Below are positions 1 through 6,394 of a DNA stretch of 10,552 bases, piece after piece (the first letter of the stretch is position 1; the number at the start of each line of letters is the position of its first letter). The notes beneath the pieces are model-generated. The model saw only the letters and a program-made list of their open reading frames with translations, was not told where the DNA came from and made no database searches. Both the position numbers and the translations under genes were made by a program. The stretch lies in NCBI GenBank assembly GCA_021163905.1, contig JAGGTG010000068.1, forward strand, positions 1 to 10,552, written 5' to 3'. The stretch is from Candidatus Aerophobota bacterium (lineage in GTDB: Bacteria; Aerophobota; Aerophobia; Aerophobales; B3-G15).

Positions 1-123
1 AGACGGCCTCGCTATAGTTTGGTATCACCTCTAACTTTACTGCAGCTCGGCCTCCGCTTTTTGGCTGTGCTATTTCTTAGTGAAGGGCAAGCTCATCTTC
101 TCGCCAAAAAGAGGCTTCCTTAG
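1..123 (+). other. Unassigned left-edge stretch, possible end of a gene
   Basis: A plus-strand frame is open from the first base to a TAG at 121-123 (41 codons, Leu- and Arg-rich, ending ...AKKRLP). The minus strand also has a short open frame leaving the left edge, running leftwards from a TAA near base 79. I recognise neither translation. Base composition here is about 49% GC by my count, against about 40% inside the neighbouring gene, so the stretch may belong to a different gene, a decayed gene or a repeat. The window edge prevents a decision. Treat this as unassigned, not as a confirmed coding region. Confidence 0.15.
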
Positions 124-128
124 GGATA

Positions 129-190
129 CCCAGAGAGCCCTTTAAAGAAGATTGTCCCAAAGAAAAAGTGTCTCAACTTCAGGGTCTTAC
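129..190 (+). repeat. Intergenic repeat, left copy
   Basis: Two blocks here recur in the same order at the right edge of the window on the opposite strand. CCCAGAGAGCC (129-139) is exact in both copies. The second block (170-190), with core CAACTTCAG, matches at 17 of 21 positions. The gap between blocks is 30 nt here and about 19 nt in the other copy. The left copy also carries a partial TGTCCCAA at 153-160, like a second, degenerate start of the second block. The repeat ends 4 nt before the -35 box of the nfnA-like gene. Its class (small non-autonomous element, decayed insertion sequence end or shared upstream element) cannot be decided from two copies. Confidence 0.55.
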
Positions 191-194
191 CTAT

Positions 195-222
195 TTGACG
201 AAAAGGAGAATTATAGTAAAAT
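195..222 (+). promoter_or_regulatory. Sigma-70-type promoter of the nfnA-like gene
   Basis: TTGACG (195-200) and TAAAAT (217-222) are separated by 16 nt, five of six matches to consensus in each box. Transcription would start near 229, leaving a leader of about 25 nt that carries AAGGAG (240-245) ahead of the ATG at 254. It is the only good box pair in the upstream region. Confidence 0.6.
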
Positions 223-253
223 AAACTCTCAAGATTCTTAAGGAGAAAGGAAA

Positions 254-1093
254 ATGCAAACCAAAAATTTTGCCATTCTGGAGAAAAGAACCCTTGCATC
301 TCGAATTGTACTTTTTCGTATAAAAGCACCTCTTATAGCTCGAAAGTGTCAACCCGGTCAGTTTGTCATTTTAAGGCTAAACGAAAAGGGAGAAAGAATT
401 CCCCTGACTATTTCAGAGTATAATCGCGAGGAGGGAACAATAACCATAGTTGTTCAAGATGCAGGAAGAACAACTCATGAGTTGTCACTTATGGAGGAGG
501 GAGAGACAATAGAAGATATTCTGGGGCCACTTGGTAGGCCAACTGATATAAAGAAAGTGGGAACGGTGGTAGGCGTAGGAGGTGGGGTGGGAGTAGCTCT
601 TTTGTATCCGGAAATAAAAGCCTATAAGGAGGTAGGAAATCGGGTTATCAGCTTAATTGGTGCTCAAAATAAAGATCTTCTCTTCTTCCAGGATAAAATA
701 GAAGCTGTGTCTGATAAGGTAATATACAGCACTGATGACGGGAGTTTTGGTTATCACGGGTTTGTTACCGAACTTTTAAAAGAGATTCTGGAAAAGGGAG
801 AGGAAAAAATAAGTGAAGTTATAGCTATAGGACCTATTCCTATGATGAGAGTGGTAGCAGAGATAACAAGACCCTATAAAGTAAAGACAATTGTAAGTTT
901 AAATCCAATAATGGTGGACGGCACAGGGATGTGTGGATCCTGTCGTGTAAAAGTGGGAGGACAGACAAAATTTGCCTGTGTAGATGGGCCTGAGTTTGAT
1001 GCTCATCTGGTGGATTTTGATGGTCTTATGAAAAGGCAGAAGAGATTTCTGGAAGAGGAAAAAATTTCCTTACAGTATCAACAAAGAGGGTAA
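254..1093 (+). CDS. NfnA/SudB-like FAD/NAD(P)-binding [2Fe-2S] oxidoreductase subunit
   Basis: A 279-residue flavoprotein of the ferredoxin-NADP reductase superfamily, in the branch that includes NfnA (small subunit of the electron-bifurcating NADH-dependent ferredoxin:NADP oxidoreductase), the SudB sulfide dehydrogenase subunit and PyrK. Residues 5-100 form the FAD-binding barrel, with RIPLTI at 48-53 and GPLGRP at 91-96. The nucleotide-binding domain follows, with GVGGGVGVA at 107-115. The C-terminal iron-sulfur motif is D222-x4-C227-x2-C230-x11-C242. Asp occupies the place of the first Cys of PyrK, as known for the NfnA [2Fe-2S] cluster, so I prefer NfnA/SudB over PyrK. No membrane segment is visible, so it is probably cytoplasmic. 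The ATG is well placed behind AAGGAG. The usual partner, the GltA-like NfnB/SudA subunit, does not follow: the next gene is convergent 33 nt away. Family assignment is firm; the physiological reaction is inferred. Confidence 0.88.
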   Translation: MQTKNFAILEKRTLASRIVLFRIKAPLIARKCQPGQFVILRLNEKGERIPLTISEYNREEGTITIVVQDAGRTTHELSLMEEGETIEDILGPLGRPTDIKKVGTVVGVGGGVGVALLYPEIKAYKEVGNRVISLIGAQNKDLLFFQDKIEAVSDKVIYSTDDGSFGYHGFVTELLKEILEKGEEKISEVIAIGPIPMMRVVAEITRPYKVKTIVSLNPIMVDGTGMCGSCRVKVGGQTKFACVDGPEFDAHLVDFDGLMKRQKRFLEEEKISLQYQQRG

Positions 1094-1110
1094 AGAGCCT
1101 TTTATAGAGC

Positions 1111-1137
1111 ATAAAGAGGTGAATCTTTATTCTTTTT
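1111..1137 (+). terminator. Weak hairpin terminator after the nfnA-like gene
   Basis: ATAAAGA (1111-1117) and TCTTTAT (1124-1130) form a perfect 7-bp stem around a 6-nt loop, followed by TCTTTTT (1131-1137). The stem is almost all A-T, so the terminator would be weak. It lies between two convergent genes and includes the stop codon of the minus-strand Memo gene (1129-1127). Read on the minus strand it has no T-run after the stem, so I assign it to the plus-strand gene only. Confidence 0.4.
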
Positions 1138-1981
1138 CTATAATTAAAGAGGCATAACCAACGACTGCACTGTAGTCTCCAGTTATATCACCGGAGGTGG
1201 CGTATTTGAGTAGTTGTATTTTTCCGGCTCCAAGTAAACGTGCCACTTCCATAACTGTCATTACTCCCCCATATCCACACATGGAAAATTCGTAAGATGA
1301 TAGAAGTTTTCCGAGATTTCGAGGATCTCCAGATATTATAGCATCGATGAGTTTCCTATCCTCTTTTTCGGCTATTTTTTGAGGTTGATAGTGAGTAAAA
1401 TCTGTGCTTGCTATGAGAAGAACATTTTCTCTTTCCTTTATCAATTCCGAAATAGCCTTACCCAGATTGATACTGGTGGTAGTTGTTTGATCGGTAAGAC
1501 AGATGGGAACAATTTTAAAATTATTACCCCAGGCATATTGAAGAAAAGGTAGTTGAACTTCAAGAGAATGTTCTCTCTGGTGAGCTTTTTCATCATCTTC
1601 AACTATTGTAGGGACAATATCCAGTAATTTTTCTGCAAACTCCTGGTCTATTGATAATCTCCCAAGAGGTGTTTCCCATTCTCCCTGACTCATTACAGCT
1701 ACCGGGGCACCAAAACCCCGGTGATTTGGGCCAAGAATTACTACAGTTTCTGACTTTTCCCTTTCAATTAAATACGAAAATCCCCAGGCTGCTATTGGGC
1801 CAGAGTAAACATACCCGGCATGAGGGCTGATTAACCCCAGAATTTTTCCCCGGGCTTTTCCTGTAAAAGCGGGGATTTTTCCTGGACCCAGGGGATGGAG
1901 AAAACAATCCTCAATTTGTTTTTTTAGAGAATCTTTCTCACCAGCATAGAATGTCCCCGCCACTGCTGGTTTTCTTAACAT
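1127..1981 (-). CDS. amrB: AmmeMemoRadiSam system protein B (Memo family)
   Basis: A 284-residue protein of the Memo family, structurally related to LigB-type extradiol dioxygenases and found in bacteria and archaea alongside an AMMECR1-domain protein and a radical SAM protein. The bacterial function is not established. Family motifs run the full length: the N-terminal RKPAVAGTFY (3-12), SPHAGYVYSG (52-61, His54), ILGPNHRG (82-89, His87), REHSLEVQLPF (136-146, His138), ASTDFTHY (191-198), MCGYGG (234-239, Cys235) and SGDITGDYSAVVGY (263-276). His54, His87 and Cys235 sit where the metal-binding residues of human MEMO1 fall by motif. The ATG follows AAGGGGG at a good distance. It is the last gene of the prs-rplY-pth operon, 15 nt after pth. 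Neither an AMMECR1 nor a radical SAM gene is in the window, so the system name is a family label rather than evidence of a complete system. Confidence 0.88.
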   Translation of the reverse strand: MLRKPAVAGTFYAGEKDSLKKQIEDCFLHPLGPGKIPAFTGKARGKILGLISPHAGYVYSGPIAAWGFSYLIEREKSETVVILGPNHRGFGAPVAVMSQGEWETPLGRLSIDQEFAEKLLDIVPTIVEDDEKAHQREHSLEVQLPFLQYAWGNNFKIVPICLTDQTTTTSINLGKAISELIKERENVLLIASTDFTHYQPQKIAEKEDRKLIDAIISGDPRNLGKLLSSYEFSMCGYGGVMTVMEVARLLGAGKIQLLKYATSGDITGDYSAVVGYASLIIEKE

Positions 1982-1996
1982 CTTTTCCCCCTTAAG

Positions 1997-2554
1997 TTAG
2001 TTATAGTTTATCATTGCCTCCTCTATTCCTTTAAGAATAATTGTTTCTGTTGCCTCCGCTGCTTTAAGTATAACCGGTTTTATCATCTCCCATTCCTTAG
2101 GGGTAAATTCCTGAAGGACGTACTCCTTTAATTCTATCTGCTGTGAAGGTCGACCAATACCAATACGTATACGTGGGAAATCCTCACTTCCCAGATTCTG
2201 GATAATAGATCTTACCCCCAGGTGTCCAGCATCTCCGCCTTTTCTTACGATCTTTATCCTTCCAAATTCAAGGTCAGCATCATCGTTTATAACGATAATG
2301 TCCTTAATTTTTATATTGAGATTTCTGTATATATCTCCTATAGCACTACCCACCAGATTCATATAGGTAAGAGGTTTAACAAGAAAAACTTCCTCTCCGT
2401 TTATTTTTAACTTTCCTGTTAGAGACTGAAAATTATACTGATCCAGTTTAACGTTATGTCTTTCAGCAAAGGTATCTAACACCAGGAAACCTATATTGTG
2501 GCGGGTTCTCCTGTATTCTCTGCCAGGATTGCCAAGTCCAAATACAACCTTCAT
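1997..2554 (-). CDS. pth: Peptidyl-tRNA hydrolase
   Basis: Cleaves the ester bond of peptidyl-tRNAs released from stalled ribosomes and so recycles tRNA in the cytoplasm. The 185 residues match the usual length. Conserved positions are visible: GLGNPG (6-11, Asn9), the catalytic TRHN (17-20, His19), LTYMN (62-66, Asn66), INDDADL (89-95, Asp91) and GIGRP (132-136). The loop that reads GGHNG in E. coli reads GDAGHLGVRS (107-116) here, so the conserved Asn (E. coli Asn114) is replaced by Leu112. The neighbouring His111 is kept. Everything else is canonical, so I expect an active enzyme. The ATG overlaps the rplY stop by 4 nt (ATGA), indicating translational coupling, and AAGGAAGA just upstream serves as the ribosome site. 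Confidence 0.95.
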   Translation of the reverse strand: MKVVFGLGNPGREYRRTRHNIGFLVLDTFAERHNVKLDQYNFQSLTGKLKINGEEVFLVKPLTYMNLVGSAIGDIYRNLNIKIKDIIVINDDADLEFGRIKIVRKGGDAGHLGVRSIIQNLGSEDFPRIRIGIGRPSQQIELKEYVLQEFTPKEWEMIKPVILKAAEATETIILKGIEEAMINYN

Positions 2555-3243
2555 TCTTCCTTTTTCTTTGTCTCTTCTTCCTCTTCTTTTTCTTCCTTCC
2601 TCTCCTTCTTAACTACCTCTACCTCTTCAGCTACAACTCCTTTTTCTTCCTCCAGTTTTTCAAGCTCTTCCTCACTTATAGGTGAAAGAACCGAGACAAC
2701 AATTTCTTCAGAATTAGTAAGCGTTCTTACTCCTGAGGGAAGTTTTAAATCTTTAATTCGGAGTGAGTCTCCTATATCAAGCTCTTTTATATCAACATCA
2801 ATATGAGGTGGTATATTTTCAGGTAGACATTCTATTTCAATTTCCCTTACTAATTGCTCAATTACACCTCCTTTCTTTACACCAAGTGCCTCACCTACGA
2901 GACGTAGAGGAACTTCTGTGGATATTTTTTCTCCTCTTGTAATCTCGTAAAAGTCAAGGTGCTGCAGTCCTCCTTTTATCCAGCTGTGCTGGACATCCTT
3001 TAGAATAACCTCTCTTTTATTATCCTTATCCTGGTTGACAATTTCAAGAGTAATTATTCTCTCTCCTTCAGAAATAGTGGACATAAGAGAGTGAACATCA
3101 AATTTATCGATCTCCAGAGGAATACTTTCCTTTAGATGAGGACCATATAAAACGGCCGGGATAAGGCCTTTCTTTCTTATTTTATTGGCATAGGATTTTC
3201 CAGTTTTTGCTCTAATTTTAACCTTAAGTGTTGGTCTTTCCAT
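2551..3243 (-). CDS. rplY: Ribosomal protein bL25 (TL5/CTC type) with long charged tail
   Basis: Binds 5S rRNA in the large ribosomal subunit. It is the two-domain TL5/CTC form: a 5S-binding N-terminal domain (about 1-92, with KIRKKGLIPAVLYGP near 22-36) followed by a beta-rich C-terminal domain (about 95-188, including DVDIKELDIGDSL). At 230 residues it is longer than the short E. coli L25 (94 residues) and slightly long for the CTC form. The excess is a low-complexity tail (189-230) in which about 20 of 42 residues are Glu and 9 are Lys. The ATG is preceded by AAGGAGG at an 8-nt spacing, the strongest ribosome site in the operon, as expected for a ribosomal protein. It lies 13 nt after prs and overlaps pth by 4 nt, a common bacterial neighbourhood. 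Confidence 0.93.
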   Translation of the reverse strand: MERPTLKVKIRAKTGKSYANKIRKKGLIPAVLYGPHLKESIPLEIDKFDVHSLMSTISEGERIITLEIVNQDKDNKREVILKDVQHSWIKGGLQHLDFYEITRGEKISTEVPLRLVGEALGVKKGGVIEQLVREIEIECLPENIPPHIDVDIKELDIGDSLRIKDLKLPSGVRTLTNSEEIVVSVLSPISEEELEKLEEEKGVVAEEVEVVKKERKEEKEEEEETKKKEE

Positions 3244-3256
3244 ATTTAAAACCTCC

Positions 3257-4207
3257 TTACTTAATATAGAAAAGAGAACTTACGGATTTATTCTGGTGGA
3301 TTCTTTTAATAGCCTCTCCCAATAGAGAGGCCACCGAGAGAACTTTAATCTTATCAGTTGATTTGCTTAAGTCAAGAGGTATGGTATCAGTTACTACCAG
3401 TTCTTTTAGGGGTGAGTTTTCTATTTTTTGGTAAGCATTTCCAGATAAGACCGGATGAGTACAGGCAGCATAAACTCCAACTGCCCCTTTCTCCATAAGG
3501 ATATTTACCGCTGCAAGTAAGGTTCCTCCTGTGTCTACCATGTCATCAATTATAAGTATTTGCCTGCCTTTGACCTCTCCTACAATATGGATAATTTCAG
3601 CCTCATTGGCGGTTGGTCTTCTCTTATCCACTATGGCAAGAGGTACCTTTAGAGCTCTGGCATAGGCACGAGCTCTTCTCAGTCCTCCTACATCTGGGGA
3701 TAGGACCGTTAAATTATCAAGTCTCTTTTTACGAAAATAATCAATAATAACTGGAGCTGCAAAAAGATGGTCCACCTTTATATCAAAAAACCCCTGAATC
3801 TGATCTACATGCAGGTCTAAAGTTAAAATCCTGTCAGTGCCAGCTTTAGTTATTAAATTGGCAACGAGTTTGGCGGTAATAGGAACCCGGGGTTGATCTT
3901 TTCTATCCTGACGGGCATAACCGTAATAAGGAACAACAGCAGTTATTCTCTGAGCTGAAGCTCGCTGGCAGGCGTCAATCATAATTAAAAGCTCCATTAG
4001 ATTCTCGTTAACTGGAGGACTGGTAGGTTGTACAAGAAAAACATCTCGACCTCTTACATTTTCATTGATTTTCACATAGATTTCCCCATCACTAAAGGAT
4101 CTTACTTCCATCTCTCCCAGAGTTATTCCCAGATATTCAGCAATTTTTTGGGCAAGTTGTCTATTAGCTCGACCTGAAAAAATTTTTAATTCCTCATTTA
4201 ACTCCAT
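3257..4207 (-). CDS. prs: Ribose-phosphate pyrophosphokinase (PRPP synthase), class I
   Basis: Transfers pyrophosphate from ATP to ribose 5-phosphate to make PRPP for purine, pyrimidine, histidine, tryptophan and NAD synthesis. The 316 residues match class I bacterial enzymes. Visible motifs are FSDGEIYVKINENVRG (38-53), PYYGYARQDRKDQPR (93-107), DLHVDQIQGFF (131-141), SPDVGG (170-175), VDKRR (193-197) and the PRPP-binding IIDDMVDTGGT (219-229). The C-terminus KSVSSLF is also typical. The ATG at 4207 sits behind AGGAGGA (4218-4212), and a consensus promoter lies just upstream, so prs starts the operon. It leads rplY, pth and the Memo gene. The spoVG or glmU genes often found upstream of prs are absent; a diguanylate cyclase and an HD-GYP remnant occupy that place instead. 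Confidence 0.97.
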   Translation of the reverse strand: MELNEELKIFSGRANRQLAQKIAEYLGITLGEMEVRSFSDGEIYVKINENVRGRDVFLVQPTSPPVNENLMELLIMIDACQRASAQRITAVVPYYGYARQDRKDQPRVPITAKLVANLITKAGTDRILTLDLHVDQIQGFFDIKVDHLFAAPVIIDYFRKKRLDNLTVLSPDVGGLRRARAYARALKVPLAIVDKRRPTANEAEIIHIVGEVKGRQILIIDDMVDTGGTLLAAVNILMEKGAVGVYAACTHPVLSGNAYQKIENSPLKELVVTDTIPLDLSKSTDKIKVLSVASLLGEAIKRIHQNKSVSSLFYIK

Positions 4208-4245
4208 CTATTCCTCCTGAAGGATTAAGGATCTACCGAAAAATT

Positions 4246-4273
4246 ATTATAAACCACCTTCCCCACCTGTCAA
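4246..4273 (-). promoter_or_regulatory. Consensus promoter of the prs-rplY-pth-Memo operon
   Basis: On the minus strand TTGACA (4273-4268) and TATAAT (4251-4246) match consensus in all twelve positions, with a 16-nt G-rich spacer. Transcription would begin about 30 nt before the prs ATG. The -35 box overlaps the TGA stop (4272-4270) of the HD-GYP remnant, so the promoter abuts the end of that old reading frame. Confidence 0.75.
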
Positions 4274-4365
4274 ATAATTTGAAATTTCTGATTCGGGAAA
4301 GTCTCTACTACTTCAGGATCAAACTGTGTACCTGTAGTTTTTTATCTTCTCCCCGGCCCTTTTGA
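4270..4365 (-). pseudogene. Remnant of the C-terminus of an HD-GYP domain
   Basis: Minus strand 4332-4270 reads GTQFDPEVVETFPNQKFQII and stop. The run GTQFDPEVVE plus an aromatic is the signature end of HD-GYP domains, the c-di-GMP phosphodiesterase fold. In the same frame a TAA lies only three codons further upstream. One shifted frame continues the similarity backwards as GEKIKNY, like the usual EEIKKxxGTQFDP, which implies a small indel near 4333. No start codon, HD dyad or GYP motif is present in the 120 nt between this stretch and the GGDEF gene. I infer the tail end of a deleted phosphodiesterase domain or gene, on the same strand as the cyclase and directly behind it. Only the 20-codon block is firm; the upstream limit is approximate. 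Confidence 0.6.
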
Positions 4366-4388
4366 GTTTTATTAGAAACAATTGGTCC

Positions 4389-6161
4389 TCAATCAGAGAA
4401 AGGAGTATTTTCTCCAGCCACCCATATTCTGTCCTTACCCTTTCTCTTAGCCTCATACATAGCAGAATCAGCTATTTTGACTATATTCTCACCATCTTTT
4501 GAATCAGCTACTCCTATACTTACAGTAACCTTGCATCTTAAGTAAAGCTTTTGATGAACCTCTTTTTGTATTCTCTCGGCTACTTTTTTTGCCTTCTGCT
4601 TTGATGTATGGGGAAGTAGTACTACAAACTCTTCTCCTCCTATCCTGTAGGCAGAGTCTATCCTGCGCAGGTTGTTTTTAAGAATCCCGCTGAGGGTCTT
4701 TAGGACTTTATCCCCCTCCTGGTGTCCATAGGTATCGTTACATTCCTTGAAATTATCTATATCTATGTAAAGCAGGGAGTAAACCTCGTTGTACCTTTTA
4801 AATCTATCCTTCTGCTTTTCCAGTACCTCCCAGAAGTGCCTGTAGTTAAAAAGACCTGTTAGTGGATCTTTTATGGCAAGCTCACGCAAGGCTTCCTCAG
4901 CTTTAATTTTGGCAATACCTGCTGCTATTTCCTCTGATATACTTTTAATTAATCTTCTATCTTTTCTGGAAAGGTTCTTACCTTCCTTTACACCAATTTG
5001 AAGTACCCCATGTAAGGTTCCCCTTGTCATCAGGGGAACCGCGTAGACCTCCTGCAGTTTTATACCACATTTTTCAAGGAGAGAATGAATGACGGATGTA
5101 AGTTTACTGTTTTTTGGATTATCAATATAGATAGGCTCCTTATGAATAGCTGCTGCTCCTGCTATACCTTCCTCACTTTTCTTGGGGACGGTTTTTTCCT
5201 TTAGGTCCTTTGGGTAGCCTATCTGAGTTGAGCAAAAAAGTGTGTTTTTCTCTGGATCGTAGATTAATATATCACCAAAATCAAAATCAATTATCTTGCG
5301 AAGGCCCTTTAGTATCCTGGAGGATAACTCCTTAATGGTTTTAGACCTGTTAATTGATCTTCCAATAAGTCTGTATAACCTGCCGAGGTTTTCAATTTCC
5401 TCCTGCTCACCTTTTCTTCTGGTAATATCCCTTGATATTCCCATTGTTCCAATTATTTTTCCCTTATTGTTGCGCCAGGGAACCTTGGTAACAGATACCC
5501 AATATTCCTTTCCATTTGAATGGATGATCTTTTCTACTTTGTCAATAATGGATCTTCCGGATTTTATCACATAGGTATCATCTGCAAAAGATTTTTTCGC
5601 CTGCTCCTTTGGGGAAAAATCAAAATCGGTTTTGCCAACCATATTATCAGGGGTTGTACCTGAGTGCTCAGCTTTTGCCCTGTTTACCATAACGAACCTG
5701 TTTTTATCATCCTTAAAGTAAATAGAATCTGGAATGTTATCCATAAGTGTTTGCAGCAAATTATGTTCTTTTTGTAAGCGCTCTTTCATCCTCTCGCGCT
5801 CGGTTACATCCTGTGCCATAGAAATTACAGTGGTTATTTTTCCCTGTTTATCTTTTAAGACAGTGTTGTGCCACTCACATTTTATAATACTTCCATCTTT
5901 GGTTAAATTCTCATTTATGCTATAGCTGGGAAGCTCTCCAGCTTTTAATTTTTCTACTATCTGCCTGACCTTGCTTTCTGCACTTTCGGGAATAAGAAAA
6001 TCAAAGAAGTTTTTTCCTATTACTTCCTCTCGCCTCCAGCCAAAAATACGCTCAGCGCTTTTATTCCAGTCAATAATTTTAAAATCAGGGGTCCATACAA
6101 CAAAAGCTAAAGGAGATGCCTCTGCTATAGCCTTATAAGCTGGATTTTTTATTAACTCCAT
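4389..6161 (-). CDS. Diguanylate cyclase with PAS-PAS-GAF sensor domains
   Basis: Predicted to make cyclic di-GMP from two GTP in response to a signal sensed by its N-terminal domains. Numbering from the start chosen here (590 residues): first PAS about 5-120 (FKIIDWNKSAERIFGW), second PAS about 135-250 (DSIYFKDDKNRFVMVN), GAF about 265-420 and GGDEF about 428-582. The active-site motif is GGEEF (508-512), and the metal site IDIDNFK and NDTYGHQEGD are intact. An RxxD (499-502) sits five residues before GGEEF, so the product-inhibition I-site is kept. No signal peptide or membrane segment is visible: a soluble cytoplasmic sensor. The frame stays open to an ATG at 6281, but that ATG has no ribosome site and the extra 40 residues match no domain. 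A TTGACA box lies inside that extension, and AAAGGG (6174-6169) precedes the ATG at 6161. The signal is unknown. Confidence 0.9.
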   Translation of the reverse strand: MELIKNPAYKAIAEASPLAFVVWTPDFKIIDWNKSAERIFGWRREEVIGKNFFDFLIPESAESKVRQIVEKLKAGELPSYSINENLTKDGSIIKCEWHNTVLKDKQGKITTVISMAQDVTERERMKERLQKEHNLLQTLMDNIPDSIYFKDDKNRFVMVNRAKAEHSGTTPDNMVGKTDFDFSPKEQAKKSFADDTYVIKSGRSIIDKVEKIIHSNGKEYWVSVTKVPWRNNKGKIIGTMGISRDITRRKGEQEEIENLGRLYRLIGRSINRSKTIKELSSRILKGLRKIIDFDFGDILIYDPEKNTLFCSTQIGYPKDLKEKTVPKKSEEGIAGAAAIHKEPIYIDNPKNSKLTSVIHSLLEKCGIKLQEVYAVPLMTRGTLHGVLQIGVKEGKNLSRKDRRLIKSISEEIAAGIAKIKAEEALRELAIKDPLTGLFNYRHFWEVLEKQKDRFKRYNEVYSLLYIDIDNFKECNDTYGHQEGDKVLKTLSGILKNNLRRIDSAYRIGGEEFVVLLPHTSKQKAKKVAERIQKEVHQKLYLRCKVTVSIGVADSKDGENIVKIADSAMYEAKRKGKDRIWVAGENTPFSD

Positions 6162-6186
6162 GGTGTAACCCTTTATGTTTTTAAAA

Positions 6187-6215
6187 TAAATAATATTTCT
6201 CAGTAGTAATGTCAA
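6187..6215 (-). promoter_or_regulatory. Candidate promoter of the diguanylate cyclase gene
   Basis: A perfect TTGACA lies at 6215-6210 on the minus strand. The -10 is uncertain: TATTTA (6192-6187) has the ideal 17-nt spacing but only three matches, and TATTAT (6195-6190) has five matches but a spacing of 14. The position, about 25-50 nt before the ATG at 6161, supports that start. Confidence 0.4.
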
Positions 6216-6283
6216 ATTTGGAAAGTTTTGTTGCAGATAGACAAAATTTATAGCAGATTTTTCTTTTCTTGATTTTGCCATGA

Positions 6284-6309
6284 AGTAGCGCTCTTGTAGT
6301 AGCTCTTGT
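6284..6309. repeat. Two-copy tandem repeat in the divergent intergenic region
   Basis: AGTAGCGCTCTTGT (6284-6297) is followed directly by AGTAGCTCTTGT (6298-6309), the same unit minus an internal GC. It lies between the divergent cyclase and larE genes, about 60-75 nt upstream of the candidate -35 box of each. Tandem half-sites can be regulator binding sites, but two copies alone do not show that. Confidence 0.3.
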
Positions 6310-6342
6310 TCAGTTACATTTTAGGTGGTTTAATGCGCTCTC

Positions 6343-6371
6343 TTGCCTTCTTTTTTGTCTTGTCATAAAAT
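6343..6371 (+). promoter_or_regulatory. Candidate promoter of larE
   Basis: TTGCCT (6343-6348, four of six) and TAAAAT (6366-6371, five of six) are separated by 17 nt. The start site would fall near 6378, just before the AAAAGGA ribosome site (6381-6387) and the ATG at 6395. The -10 lies in a short imperfect dyad, GTCTT (6357-6361) and AAGAC (6373-6377), which may or may not matter. Confidence 0.45.
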
Positions 6372-6394
6372 TAAGACATAAAAAGGATAGAGTA

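Noticed and set aside
112..152. Imperfect inverted repeat CTTC..AGGG / CCCT..GAAG, as a terminator or riboswitch
   Set aside because: The stem is interrupted by unpaired bases, no T-run follows, and it matches no riboswitch or T-box pattern that I know.
2498..2806. 102-residue plus-strand open frame rich in Ser and Phe
   Set aside because: It is the antisense of the Glu/Lys-rich rplY tail; the composition is a by-product of the purine-rich coding strand, and there is no ribosome site.
6162..6281. N-terminal 40-residue extension of the diguanylate cyclase from ATG 6281
   Set aside because: No ribosome site, no domain match, and a perfect TTGACA lies inside it; the ATG at 6161 opens directly into the first PAS domain.
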